Shown: piece by piece, positions 50,771 through 62,300 of the stretch
Numbering within the stretch: position 1 is the stretch's first letter
Layout: the number at the start of each line of letters is the position of its first letter
Assembly (NCBI RefSeq): GCF_032854445.1
Contig: NW_027018028.1
Span: forward strand, 48,950-112,949
Direction: 5' to 3'
Source of the DNA: Liolophura sinensis
Lineage: Eukaryota; Mollusca; Polyplacophora; Chitonida; Chitonidae
DNA: 64,000 nt
Translations under genes and position numbers: made by a program
Notes under the pieces: generated by a model
Seen by the model: only the letters and a program-made list of their open reading frames with translations
Databases searched by the model: none
What the model was told of the DNA's origin: nothing

Positions 50771-51560
50771 CGACAACGTGTAAATCTTTGTAAAAAATTA
50801 TGCTTCAAAAACATAATCTCCGCGATTTAACGCGTATTTTTGGGCACGCGAGGAAGAGGAGAGAGAAAAGGTTGAGTTAAAGAAGAACGACTCAAAGAAG
50901 AAGGGAATGAAAAACAGGATGTGGAAGTGACAGCACATGAATCGATGGTAGACTATAAATGTCACTCCGGGCGTCAATCAACAACAATCTTGGTTTAGAC
51001 AGGTGCAGTATTTGTTTCACTGCTCATGTCAAGAATATTGGGTATTAATCGTGTTAGGGTGATTTGTTTTAAATACTAAAACCAACTAGGAACCATGGAC
51101 TTTTACTTAGACAAATCGCTCTATGGTCAGTGGGTCAAATACTCGCAATCCTATTGTTAAGTTGGGACGGTCAGTCAAATGTTTGACATCTGATATTTTA
51201 ACATGTTTCTCCAAGAATTCTAGTTGTGGTTACCGGAAATTGAGCAGCTTGCGAAAATAGTTTTTGTTTGAAGAATTGACAGCGTATGTTTTGCAACAAG
51301 TGTAATCCATGTGCGTTAGGCTAACCTTTCTAGAGTTGAATAGGCATAAATAACCATGCATCTGCTTTCATTATCCCACGTGTGACCTCAGCTGCGCAGG
51401 CGTTCTAATGTACAGCTTGGAGCAGCTATCTGAGATTTTTCTGATGTCGTAAAGTAGGTCTGCATAGGTTATCGGAGATAACAACGCGCCCGTGTACTTT
51501 GGCCAGAAGCTAAAAATAAGACTGTATACAAACATAGCCATGGGTAACCGTCACCACAGA
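50771..51560. other. Unique spacer
   Basis: No coding frame, RNA gene or repeat recognised. It may hold the promoter of the downstream mucin gene. Confidence 0.4.
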
Positions 51561-51704
51561 AGTTTATTTTTCCACAGTGTGTACGCGGAAGTAGCGATAA
51601 GCCACAATCATTAATTCAGTTATCCAGAAATCTTCATTTTACAATGTCCCCGTGAAGCTGAGCGCAGGTCGGTGGTTGAAACGAGTGTAAATCAAGAAAA
51701 TCAG
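51560..51704 (+). other. Possible 5' UTR exon of the second mucin gene
   Basis: The sequence ends aaatcag|gtatgt, a good donor at 51704/51705, in non-repetitive DNA upstream of an acceptor (tttttag at 59337) that directly precedes the signal-peptide ATG. A non-coding exon must exist if that acceptor is used. This is the best candidate I saw, but its left end and identity are guesses. Confidence 0.2.
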
Positions 51705-51767
51705 GTATGTTTTATTCGGAAATCTTTTTTCGAACTTAGTATACTTTCTAATCTTTTTGGTGGTTTA

Positions 51768-52156
51768 TGTCATAAATCGTTTTGGAAATTGGCCTTGTGA
51801 TTATTGAACTGGAACGTCCTCATTGGTTGACGGCTGGTATAAGAATGTCCGTTTCGGCAGATAGATCTAAAGCCCCAATGATGAGGAAAGCATCCAAATC
51901 ACTGTCCAGGCCAACAACCGGTTAAATAATATCCAAAGGCAAGTTCCCAAACACCAATGTCAATCATGAATTATTGTGTCATGTTCTCCTAAATGCGAAT
52001 AAGTATAACATAAATTATTGATGAATTTAGAATTAGATCACGGTTTCCAACATATGGGAAATTTATGCGTGGAAACAGACATTCGTACACCAGCCGTCAA
52101 CAAATAAGGACGTTCCAGGTTAATAATCGCAAGGCCAATTCCCAAAACGACGTATA
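51768..52156. mobile_element. Inverted-repeat (MITE or foldback-like) element
   Basis: About 90 bp at 51768-51857 (with tcgttttgg, attggcctt, ggaacgtcct and gttgacggctggt) recur inverted at 52064-52156 (accagccgtcaac, aggacgttcc, aaggccaatt) with roughly 80-85% identity by eye, around a spacer of about 206 bp. No transposase frame lies between them. The exact termini and target duplication are not resolved. Confidence 0.65.
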
Positions 52157-52180
52157 ACACAAGCCTTTTCAAATATATAT

Positions 52181-52445
52181 TTATTTATTAATTTGATTGG
52201 TGCTTTACGCCATACTCAAGAATATTTCACTTTTACGACGGTTGCCAGCATTATGGTGGGTGGAAACCGGGCACAGCCCTGGGGAAATCCACGACCATCC
52301 GCAGGTTGCTTACAGACCTTCCCACTTACGGCCGGAGAGGAAGCCAGCATGAGCTGGACCTGAACTCACAGCGACCGTGTTGGTGAGAGGCTCCTGGGTC
52401 ATTACGCTGCGATAGCGCGCTAACCGACTGAGCCACGGGGGCCCC
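52181..52445 (-). mobile_element. tRNA-derived SINE (type 1), full length
   Basis: The - strand begins ggggcccccgtggctcagtc and ends in an ATAAATAA tail. It is flanked by the direct repeat caaatatata at 52170-52179 and 52449-52458, a 10-bp target duplication. Confidence 0.9.
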
Positions 52446-52458
52446 TAACAAATATATA

Positions 52459-53326
<868 letters not shown>

Positions 53327-53430
53327 GTATATGTATATAAGGTGTATCGCAACAACCCTGGAAAGTTGAACACGGGTGTACATGGTTGCCGATGAAACTT
53401 CATGAGAAATCGTTCAAGCCATTAACTTCG

Positions 53431-53679
53431 AAACATACATACATACATACATACATACATACATACATACATACATACACACGTACATACATACATACAT
53501 ACATACATACATACATACATACATACATACATACATACATACATACACACGTACATACATACATACATACATACATACATACACACGTACATACATACAT
53601 ACATACATACATACATACATACATACATACATACATACATACATACATACATACATACATACATACATACATACATACA

Positions 53680-53711
<32 letters not shown>

Positions 53712-53790
53712 AACATACATACATACATACACACAAACATACATACGTACACACAAACATACATACATACATACAAACGTACATACATAC
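53431..53790. repeat. (ACAT)n microsatellite with ACACACGT interruptions
   Basis: About 360 bp of tetranucleotide repeat. The interruption acacacgtac occurs three times in the first half. Open frames on both strands are by-products of the repeat. Confidence 0.97.
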
Positions 53791-53926
53791 CCATACTATA
53801 GGTGTTGACGAGAAGTTCTGACCTGGCATCGATACGTGCCCCTCAAAAAGCTGCTCAATCTCAGAGAAGGAAAACAAAAATCTTCCCATTTGACAGAAAT
53901 TTGTTCTGCGGTAGGTTAGAAAAACT

Positions 53927-54281
53927 GTGAGTGAGTGAGTGCTTGGGGTTTAAGGTTATACTTAACAACTTTTCAGTCATAAGACGACGAAGGAATCCTG
54001 AGAGTGCATGTAATGTTCCTCCTTGTTGCAGGACGGATTTCACCGCTCTTTCATCTAGTACTGCTTCACTAGACGCCTTACCGAAGGCAAGTAAGTCGAC
54101 CCGCCCGAGCCATTATACTGATACGGGTCAACCAGTCGTTGCACTATCCCCTTCATGCTGAACGCCAAGCGAGGAGGGTGCAACTTTCTCATTTAAAGTC
54201 TTAGGTGTGACTCTACCCAGGATTGTCCCTGGATTTGCCGCCCCATAACCGGACGCTCTACATACTGTGCTATTGGGCCAG
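53927..54281 (-). mobile_element. tRNA-derived SINE, type 2
   Basis: On the - strand it starts ctggcccaatagcacagtat, with a tRNA-like A box around gtagagcg and a degenerate B box ending in gggtagagtcacacc. It ends in the tail cactcactcactcac. It is distinct from the type 1 SINE. It resembles a dispersed repeat common in molluscan genomes (from memory). Confidence 0.65.
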
Positions 54282-54829
54282 TAGATTTGAAAACGGAGAG
54301 AGACATTAAGTTATACTGGATAGTGGATCTGTGTTTACTATTGACCTACTTTGGAAACTAACTGATTATGAATGCGATTGTGTTTGGAACTCTTTTCATT
54401 GTCTTAGCACCTGACTACTAGGCAAACTTCTACTCGTGCCACTAAAAGCACGTGCAAACAAACCTCTTAACTTAAGTCATGTGTAACTCTTTATCTGCAG
54501 TCTTTTTCGGAAATGCTTGGAGCTTTATGTGCGACGACATAAAATAGCATCTAGTTCTCTTTCAATGTGTTCCTGCGCTTTCGTCGCAGTCTAGAAGGTA
54601 ACAGTCTGGGTGACCTCAATCGGTAGTTACGGATTTCAACAGTTGCAATGTGGAACACAGCATAGAACTGGCCTCATGGTGTAGTTCAAGCCAAGGCTAC
54701 GCGAACGATAAATGTGAATTTACTCTGAATCTAAAAGTAATGGGCGTAGAATGCGTGGCCTGTTGTTGACCCCTGATTGCCGAGGGGCGATTGGGCACTG
54801 GTCTAATTTTATGTATTTTAAACATACGC
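54282..54829. other. Unique spacer
   Basis: No gene or repeat recognised. Confidence 0.5.
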
Positions 54830-55013
54830 TGCCCCCGTGGTTTAGTTGGTTAGTGCGCTAGCTTAGAATAATGACCCAGGAGCCTCTCTCCAATGCGGTC
54901 GCTGTGAGTCCAGTTCATGCTGGCTTCCTCTCTGTACGTGGAAAGGTCTGCCAGCAATCTACAGATGGTCGTGGGTTTCCCCCGGGCCCTGTCCGGTTTC
55001 CTCGCCACCATTT
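54830..55013 (+). mobile_element. tRNA-derived SINE (type 1), 3' truncated
   Basis: Head gcccccgtggtttagttggt and body to caccattt are present. The last 60 or so bases (gtcgtataagtgaaatattc and the tail) are missing. Confidence 0.8.
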
Positions 55014-56381
55014 CCTCCCTCGTCCTACCATGACACGTTTACTTAACCTGGTCTAATCGCTCTGTCTATAGTATGTTCTTTATGTAACCAAAACTTCTTT
55101 ACTATTGTCAATTTGATCCTTTTTCTTCGCTGTGGAGATGGACACAAAAGTGCTGGCCCCACTCCATCCCCAACTCGAGGTCCATGAGATGCTGCCATAT
55201 CAATGCACGAAGTCTCTTAATACTAGGTGATGGCCATTTACAATCATATGGTAAAGTGAATGAAATTCAGATCATTTTAGCCAGACAATTCGAATATGAC
55301 TTGATTTCTGTTGCTGAAACCTGGCTTGGTCCTCATATATATGATGACGCTTTCAGTACTGACGGTTATCGTGTAGAAAGAAAAGATTAAAACAGGCACG
55401 GTGGTGGCATAACTATTTATTTTAAATTTGGTCTAGCTGTTGCTCGTCGTAAGCTGTTGCTCGATCATGAGTTGTTACGGATTTCAATTCGTAATAAAAA
55501 CAAAACAAGTTTATTTTTTGGGTGTTATCGCCCCCCCCCCCTCTCCCCCACAATCAACGTCCAACCTACTACACTTAAATATAACGGATAGCGCTAGATT
55601 TATTACAGAATCTAGAGTTGCCTGTCCTTAAACGAATCTAGATCAATGCACGATATATTGTGTTTTTAATATGTCCAAAATGAACAAGCCCAAGGCACAC
55701 AAAAGGCATATCTGAGAATAACAAAAACAGCTAACCTAGAAGAGCTGAATAATGTACTAAAAAGTATACCTAAATGTGACCTAAATGTAGATAAGTTCGA
55801 TTCTGTTGACGATGAAGTCTATGCGTGGAACAAATTATTTCTTTGGTATTGTGCCCCAACTATCCCAAACAAAGCAGTTATAATAAGGCCCAGAGATAAG
55901 CCTTGGGAGACTAATGACGTCCGACGTTAATTTTGAATTAGGGACAGATGGCTCAAAAATTTTAAACGTACCAAGTTGGATGATAACAACTTTTATTTCT
56001 TTCTTGTTAGACGAGAAGTCAGTGCGGCAAAACGCAACGCCATTAGGACATACGCCGACTTTATAAAAAGGAAATTGTTCGACCCCAAGGTTGACAGATG
56101 ATTTAATGAAAGCTAATGAAATCTGTCCTCGGCTCTAAGCAAAACCTCAAATACCTTCACTCTTAGTTAACAACAAAGGTATATCTGACGACAAGGGCCA
56201 AGCAAATGAATTTTGTAAATTGTTTCGCCTCTGTGTCTGCATTGGTTAAAAACCCACCTGATTTACCACAATTTTTACACATAACCGACTCCCGCCTCAG
56301 TTTAGTTCAAACAAAGGAATCTGAAATTGTATTGCTATTAAAACGCCTAAAGGTTAGAAAGGCCTGTGGTCTTAAAATGGT

Positions 56382-56535
56382 TTATTTATTTATTTATTTA
56401 ATTGGTGTTTTACGCCGTACTCAAGAATATTTCACTTATACGACGGCGGACAGCATTATGGTGGGTGGAAACCGGGCAGAACCGGGGGAAACCCACGACC
56501 ATCCGCAGGGTTGCTGACAGACCTTCCCACTTACG
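56382..56535 (-). mobile_element. tRNA-derived SINE (type 1), 5'-truncated, inside the LINE
   Basis: Only the tail-side 154 bp are present. A perfect 14-bp target duplication, ggtcttaaaatggt, flanks it at 56368-56381 and 56536-56549. Removing it restores the LINE reading ...RKACGLKMVSKF.... Confidence 0.9.
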
Positions 56536-57119
56536 GGTCTTAAAATGGTATCTAAATTTATCTTAAAACACTCTGCCGTAAATATTGCTTTTTCGCTAAA
56601 AAAATTATTTAAATTTACATTATCAACAGGAACACTTCCGTCCGCGTAGAAATTATCTCGTCTTAGTCCTATGTTTAAAAACGGTGAGCGAAATGATGTC
56701 TCTAATTATAGACCTATTTCTTTACTATCATCTGTATCCGAATTGTTAGAAAAAGGTTGTTTACAAAAGACTCTACCAATGGTGCAGGGATGATAACCTA
56801 CTTATCGCTAAAAACTCCGTTGTTTAAGAAAACGACTTTACTGTTTGCCAGCTCACTCAGATTGTCCATATTTTGCACAGAAGTGAAGATGCGTATATTT
56901 TTAGGCGTCAGTAAAGCTTTTGATAAGGTATGGCACGCATGGCTTCTGTGTAAACTTAGACAAATAGAAATGGAAGGTGACCTGCTAGAATGGCTGGAAA
57001 GGTATTTAAATAATAGATCATTTAATGTATGTGTACATGGAGCTGAATCTCATCCTGAATACATCTATTCTGGTGTAAAACAGGGTTCTGTCCTTCGCCC
57101 CCTATTATTTCTTATATTT

Positions 57120-57382
57120 ATTTATTAATTTGATTGGTGTTTTACGCTGTACTCAAGAATATTTCACTTATACGACGGCGGCCAGCATTATGGTGGGTGG
57201 AAACCGGGCACAGCCCGGGTGAAACCCACGACCAACCGCAGGTTGCTGACAGACCTTCCCACATACGGCTGGAGAGGAAGCCAGCATGAGCTGGGCTTGA
57301 ACTCACAGCGACCGCATTGGTGAGAGACTCCTGGGTCATTACGCTGCGCCAGCGAGCTAACCAACTGAGCCACGGAGGCCCC
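57120..57382 (-). mobile_element. tRNA-derived SINE (type 1), full length, inside the LINE
   Basis: Inserted between LLFLIF and FVNDI of the LINE reverse transcriptase. A short duplication, ttatattt, occurs at 57112-57119 and 57386-57393. The - strand starts ggggcctccgtggctcagtt. Confidence 0.9.
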
Positions 57383-58560
57383 TCTTTATATTTGTAAATG
57401 ATATATTTACTTGATTGATGTTTGTGAATAATATAGCAATGATATAGAATGTAAAATAGATGTATTTGCTGACGATACTTCTCTTTTTGAACCCTCAAAT
57501 GATATTATTCTTATTCTTTCTGAACTTAAAATCAATAGAGATCTTCCAACGACTGACTGAATGGCCAAACCAGGGGCTACTGACTTTTAACTTAAAAAAA
57601 AATTGTGTCTTTACTTGTTTCACTTAGAAAGAATTCATTTTGTCCTAATTTATTTTGAATGGCGTTGAAGTCAAGAGCGTTCAGTCTCATAAATACCTAG
57701 GTGTAACACTGCAGGAAAATGGAAAATGCGACAAACGTGTTCTAGAGACAATCTGCAAAAGTAAGAGAAAGATAAGCATAATGACCAGGACTAAAATTTA
57801 TACTCGAGTACTGTCCGATCTAGCATAGAATATGCTGATGTTATTTTTGATAATTGAAGTATCAACCTAACTCAGAAATTATGACAAGTACAACGTCGGC
57901 CAGGGCTAATCTGCATCGGAAGCCTTCTTCGCACTCCATACAGTACCCTCATTGAAGAGTTAGGTTGGGAACAACTTTACGTTCGTCGGCGAAAGCACAG
58001 ATTACTTCTGTTTTGTAAAATAGTTAATGGCCTTTCTCCCCCCTATCTTCTACAATTATGTTCAGTCAGAAATAGTGATGCTGACCATTCGTGCACGCTT
58101 AGAAACTGTAAATACCGTCGCCTCTTTAAATGTAGACTAAACATCTTTTTGTCCTGTTTTTGTCCACAAATGACAAAGGACTGAAACGACTTACCCTCTA
58201 AGATTAGAATTTCATCGTTTTACAGCCTACATGGGTTTCTGACCCCAAAATCCGAAAAATTGAATATTCTTTATGATGTTTTTAATAACGATATATCTAC
58301 TTGTAGAATAAAGATGGGACTGAGCGCTCTTCACGCTGATCTGTTTAAGTATAATATTATCCCAGATCGGTCCAGTAACTATTGTACATGTCCTAACGAA
58401 ACGGCTTATCATTTCCTAATAGAGTGCCAACACTTTACCGCTCCTGGGAAGCATATGCTAGCAGGCGTAGCAAAAATCATGTGTCTAGGAGTTCATCAAT
58501 CTTTACCTTTGGCTGATTCACTCACTTCCAAATAGGCCTACCTATTAAAAGCTTTACTTT

Positions 58561-58930
58561 TTTGGATATACAGACATGGAACTCTTTAGATAACATTAAA
58601 TTATTCAAAACCATCCACACAATTACCCTCTTCACAATTCAACCATCAGTACAAGTAGTGCTCGTAATTGGTACTAGTGTTGTATTTTACTTAATATGCT
58701 AGTATGCATGTATGTACAGGTACATTTACTTATGTAGACAATACTATTTATTTATTCCAATCTAAGGTTGAACAGCTTAATGTGCAATCGATCGTAGTTT
58801 TCATTTTGAATATCTGGGAGGGTTAAATCTTCCGGTAACTTTATTTTATTTTATTATTATATAGTTATCTTATCAAGCATTTTATCAAGCATTTATTACT
58901 TTCCAAATACCATTTTCCAAATGTTGAAAT
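58561..58930. other. LINE 3' flank, nothing else recognisable
   Basis: AT-rich, possibly the LINE 3' UTR. It includes a duplicated short phrase (tatcaagcattt) near 58870-58893. Confidence 0.4.
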
Positions 58931-59190
58931 GGGGGCCTCCGTGGCTCAGTCGGTTAAAGCGCTAGCGCAGCGTAATGACCCAGGAGTCTCTCACCAATGC
59001 GGTCGCTGTGAGTTCAAGTCCAGCTCATGCTGGCGGCCGTACGTGAGAAGGTCTGGCAGCAACCTGCGGATGGTCGTGGGTTTCCCCCGGGCTCTGCCCG
59101 GTTTCCACCCACCATAATGCTGGCCGCCGTCGTATAAGTGAAATATTCTTGAGTACGGCGTAAAACACCAATCAAAAAAAAAAAAAAAAA
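58931..59190 (+). mobile_element. tRNA-derived SINE (type 1), full length, poly-A tail
   Basis: The cleanest copy. Head gcctccgtggctcagtcggt with A box (tggctcagtcgg) and B box (gttcaagtcc), body, and 3' end gagtacggcgtaaaacacca followed by about 18 A. Target duplication aaatgttg(a/t)aat flanks it (58919-58930 and about 59191-59202). It lies about 150 bp upstream of the second mucin's first coding exon, in its presumed 5' UTR intron. Confidence 0.9.
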
Positions 59191-59338
59191 AATGTTGTAA
59201 TTAAATGTGAATAATCTTGTTGAGAAAAACTCCTCGTGGCCACTGGAGGTTGGAAATCAATAACGCATTAAATCAAAATAAATTTAACATTTTCTGAAGT
59301 TAACGCAAAGATAAAGCTGTATATATTTCCTTTTTAGA

Positions 59339-62300
59339 ATGGCCGTCAGGAAGTTTACTTTGGTTCTAAGCATCAGTTTTTTGGTAATGATCACTAAAGG
59401 TATGTCAGCCTTAAGAGAATCATGCATAGTCCATTTGCATTTTGAATATTTATTAAATGTGACGACAAGACAGCATTTAAAAAAACACTATGCCAATAAG
59501 GTCAAATAAATTGTAATTGACATCAATGCACTTTTACCAGCGTTAGTCACGGTTCTACGGGGGCTGTACGTTGGTGACGATTAAGCATTTACGGCAATAG
59601 ATGGAATACAGTCTAACTTTGTTTGCCAGTTATGTATGTAAAACAAAGAAAAGAGAAAACTTTACATGCACTTGTTTGTAAATGTCTTATTCTTACAGAT
59701 ACCTGTAATGGCAGAACATTTACGCCCAAAGCAACAACGCCAATCTCAACCAGGACCCCATATCCCCTAATAACACGACATACAAGTCGTCCAACAACCA
59801 ACATTCCGGTATCGACAGTGGAGTCCATCACATCCCCATACGCCCAGAAACAGTCGGTTACAACCCATCGTCCTAAGTCGGTGACCACAACGCTAACATC
59901 GTTATCTGTTACACCAAAGAGCAGCACGGCACCGCCTTTATTCGTCTCGCCTTACACCACAACTACTGCACATGTCACAACAGTTCCATCCAATAAATAC
60001 AAAGCAGCACAGAGCACTTCTGTAAAATCAGGAATGACGTCCACTTCCACTGGCAAATTTACCACAACAGTCCAATTCGCGGAAACTAAAACATCACAGG
60101 GCACTGCTGTCACATCAGTACCACCAACCACTTCTACTGGTGGATTTACCACAACAATCCCATCGACCGAAACTAAAACACCACGTATAACTACTCAAAC
60201 GTCAGTACCGCCTTCCACTTCCACTGGTGGATTTAGCACAACAGTCCCTTCGAATGAAACTAAAACATCACAGAACACTACTGTGACGTCAGTACCGCTT
60301 TCCACTTCCACTGGTGGATTTAGCACAACAGTTCCACCGACTCAAACTAAAACATCACAGAACACTACTGCAACGTCAGTACCGTCTCCGACTTCCACTG
60401 GTGGATTGAGCACAACAGTCCCTTCGACTAAAACTAAACCATCACAGAACCCTACTGCAACGTCAGTACCGTCTCCGACTTCCACTGGTGGATTTAGCAC
60501 AACAGTTCCATCGACTAAAACTAAACCATCACAAAACCCTACTGTAACGTCAGTACCGTCTCCGACTCCCACTGGTGGATTGAGCATAACAGTCCCTTCG
60601 ACTGAAACTAAAATATCAGAGAACCCTACTGTAACGTCAGTACCGTCTCCGACTTCCACTGGTGGATTGAGCACAACAGTCCCTTCGACTGAAACTCAAA
60701 CATCACAGAACACTACTGTGACGTCAGTACCGTCTCCGACTTCCACTGGTGGATTGAGCACAACAGTCCCTTCGACTGAAACTAAAATATTAGTGAACCC
60801 TACTGTAACGTCAGTACCGTCTCCGGCTTCCACTGGTGGATTGAGCACAACAGTCCCTTCGACTAAAACTAAACCATCACAGAACACTACTGTAACGTCA
60901 GTACCGTCTCCGACTTCCACTGGTGGATTGAGCACAACAGTCCCTTCGACTAAAACTAAACCATCACAGAACTCTACTGTAACGTCAGTACCGTCTCCGA
61001 CTTCCACTGGTGGATTTAGCACAACAGTCCCATCGACTAAAACTAAAACATCACAGAACACTACTGTGACGTCAGTACCGTCTCCGACTTCCACTGGTGG
61101 ATTGAGCACAACAGTCCCTTCGACTGAAACTCAAACATCACAGAACACTACTGTAACGTCAGTACCGTCTCCGGCTTCCACTGGTGGATTTAGCACAACA
61201 GTCCCTTCGACTGAAACTCAAACATCACAGAACACTACTGTAACGTCAGTACCGTCTCCGACTTCCACTGGTGGATTGAGCACAACAATCCCTTCGACTG
61301 AAACTAAAATATCAGAGAACCCTACTGTAACGTCAGTACCGTCTCCGGCTTTCACTGGTGGATTTAGCACAACAATCCCTTCGACTAAACCTAAAACATC
61401 ACAGAGCACTACTGTGACGTCAGTACCGTCTCCGACTTCCACTGGTGGATTTAGCACAACAGTCCCTTCGACTGAAACTAAAATATCAGAGAACCCTACT
61501 GTAACGTCAGTACCGTCTCCGACTTCCACTGGTGGATTTAGCACAACAGTCCCATCGACTAAAACTATAACATCACAGAGCACTACTGTAACGTCAGTAC
61601 CGTCTCCGACTTCCACTGGTGGATTGAGCACAACAGTCCCTTCGACTAAAACTAAACCATCACAGAACACTACTGTAACGTCAGTACCGTCTCCGACTTC
61701 CACTGGTGGATTGAGCACAACAGTCCCTTCGACTGAAACTAAAATATCAGAGAACACTACTGTAACGTCAGTACCGTCTCCGACTTCCACTGGTGGATTG
61801 AGCACAACAGTCCCTTCCACTAAAACTAAAACATCACAGAGCACTACTGTGACGTCAGTACCGTCTCCGACTTCCACTGGTGGATTGAGCACAACAGTCC
61901 CTTCGACTGAAACTAAAATATCAGAGAACCCTACTGTAACGTCAGTACCGTCTCCGACTTCCACTGGTGGATTGAGCACAACAGTCCCTTCGACTAAAAC
62001 TAAAACATCACAGAGCACTACTGTGACGTCAGTACCGTCTCCGACTTCCACTGGTGGATTTAGCACAACAGTCCCTTCGACTGAAACTAAAACATCACAG
62101 AACCCTACTGTAACGTCAGTACCGTTTCCGACTTCCACTGGTGGATTGAGCACAACAGTCCCTTCGACTGAAACTCAAACATCACAGAACACTACTGTGA
62201 CGTTAGTACCGTCTCCGACTTCCACTGGTGGATTGAGCACAACAGTCCCTTCGACTGAAACTAAAATATCAGAGAACCCTACTGTAACGTCAGTACCGTC

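Larger units (their letters stand above)
55140..58560 (+). mobile_element. Decayed APE-type LINE retrotransposon
   Basis: An endonuclease N-terminus lies at 55184-55560: CCHINARSLL, a D/E-containing SVAETWLGP, then after one stop RHGGGITIYF and GCYRPP. The reverse-transcriptase region follows: NYRPISLLSSVSELLEK at about 56704; FLGVSKAFDKVWH at about 56900 with Gly where the motif A catalytic Asp is expected; GVKQGSVLRPLLF at about 57075; FADDTSLF at about 57463. The C-terminal part at 58260-58535 has LSALHADLF and a CTCP...H...C cysteine/histidine cluster. Many stops and frame changes and two inserted SINEs (56382-56535, 57120-57382) show it is dead. The motif set fits CR1/Jockey-like LINEs; the exact clade is not determined. 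Confidence 0.85.

Noticed and set aside
53386-53889. Frames reading THIHTYIH or MYVCMYVC on both strands
   Set aside because: By-products of the (ACAT)n microsatellite.
53931-54161. 76-codon frame ending VALSPSC
   Set aside because: Lies wholly inside the type 2 SINE on its opposite strand.
58931-59010. Possible tRNA genes at the SINE heads (also 52380-52445, 54830-54910, 57300-57382)
   Set aside because: Only A and B box-like elements within degenerate heads joined to SINE bodies with target duplications; no complete cloverleaf.
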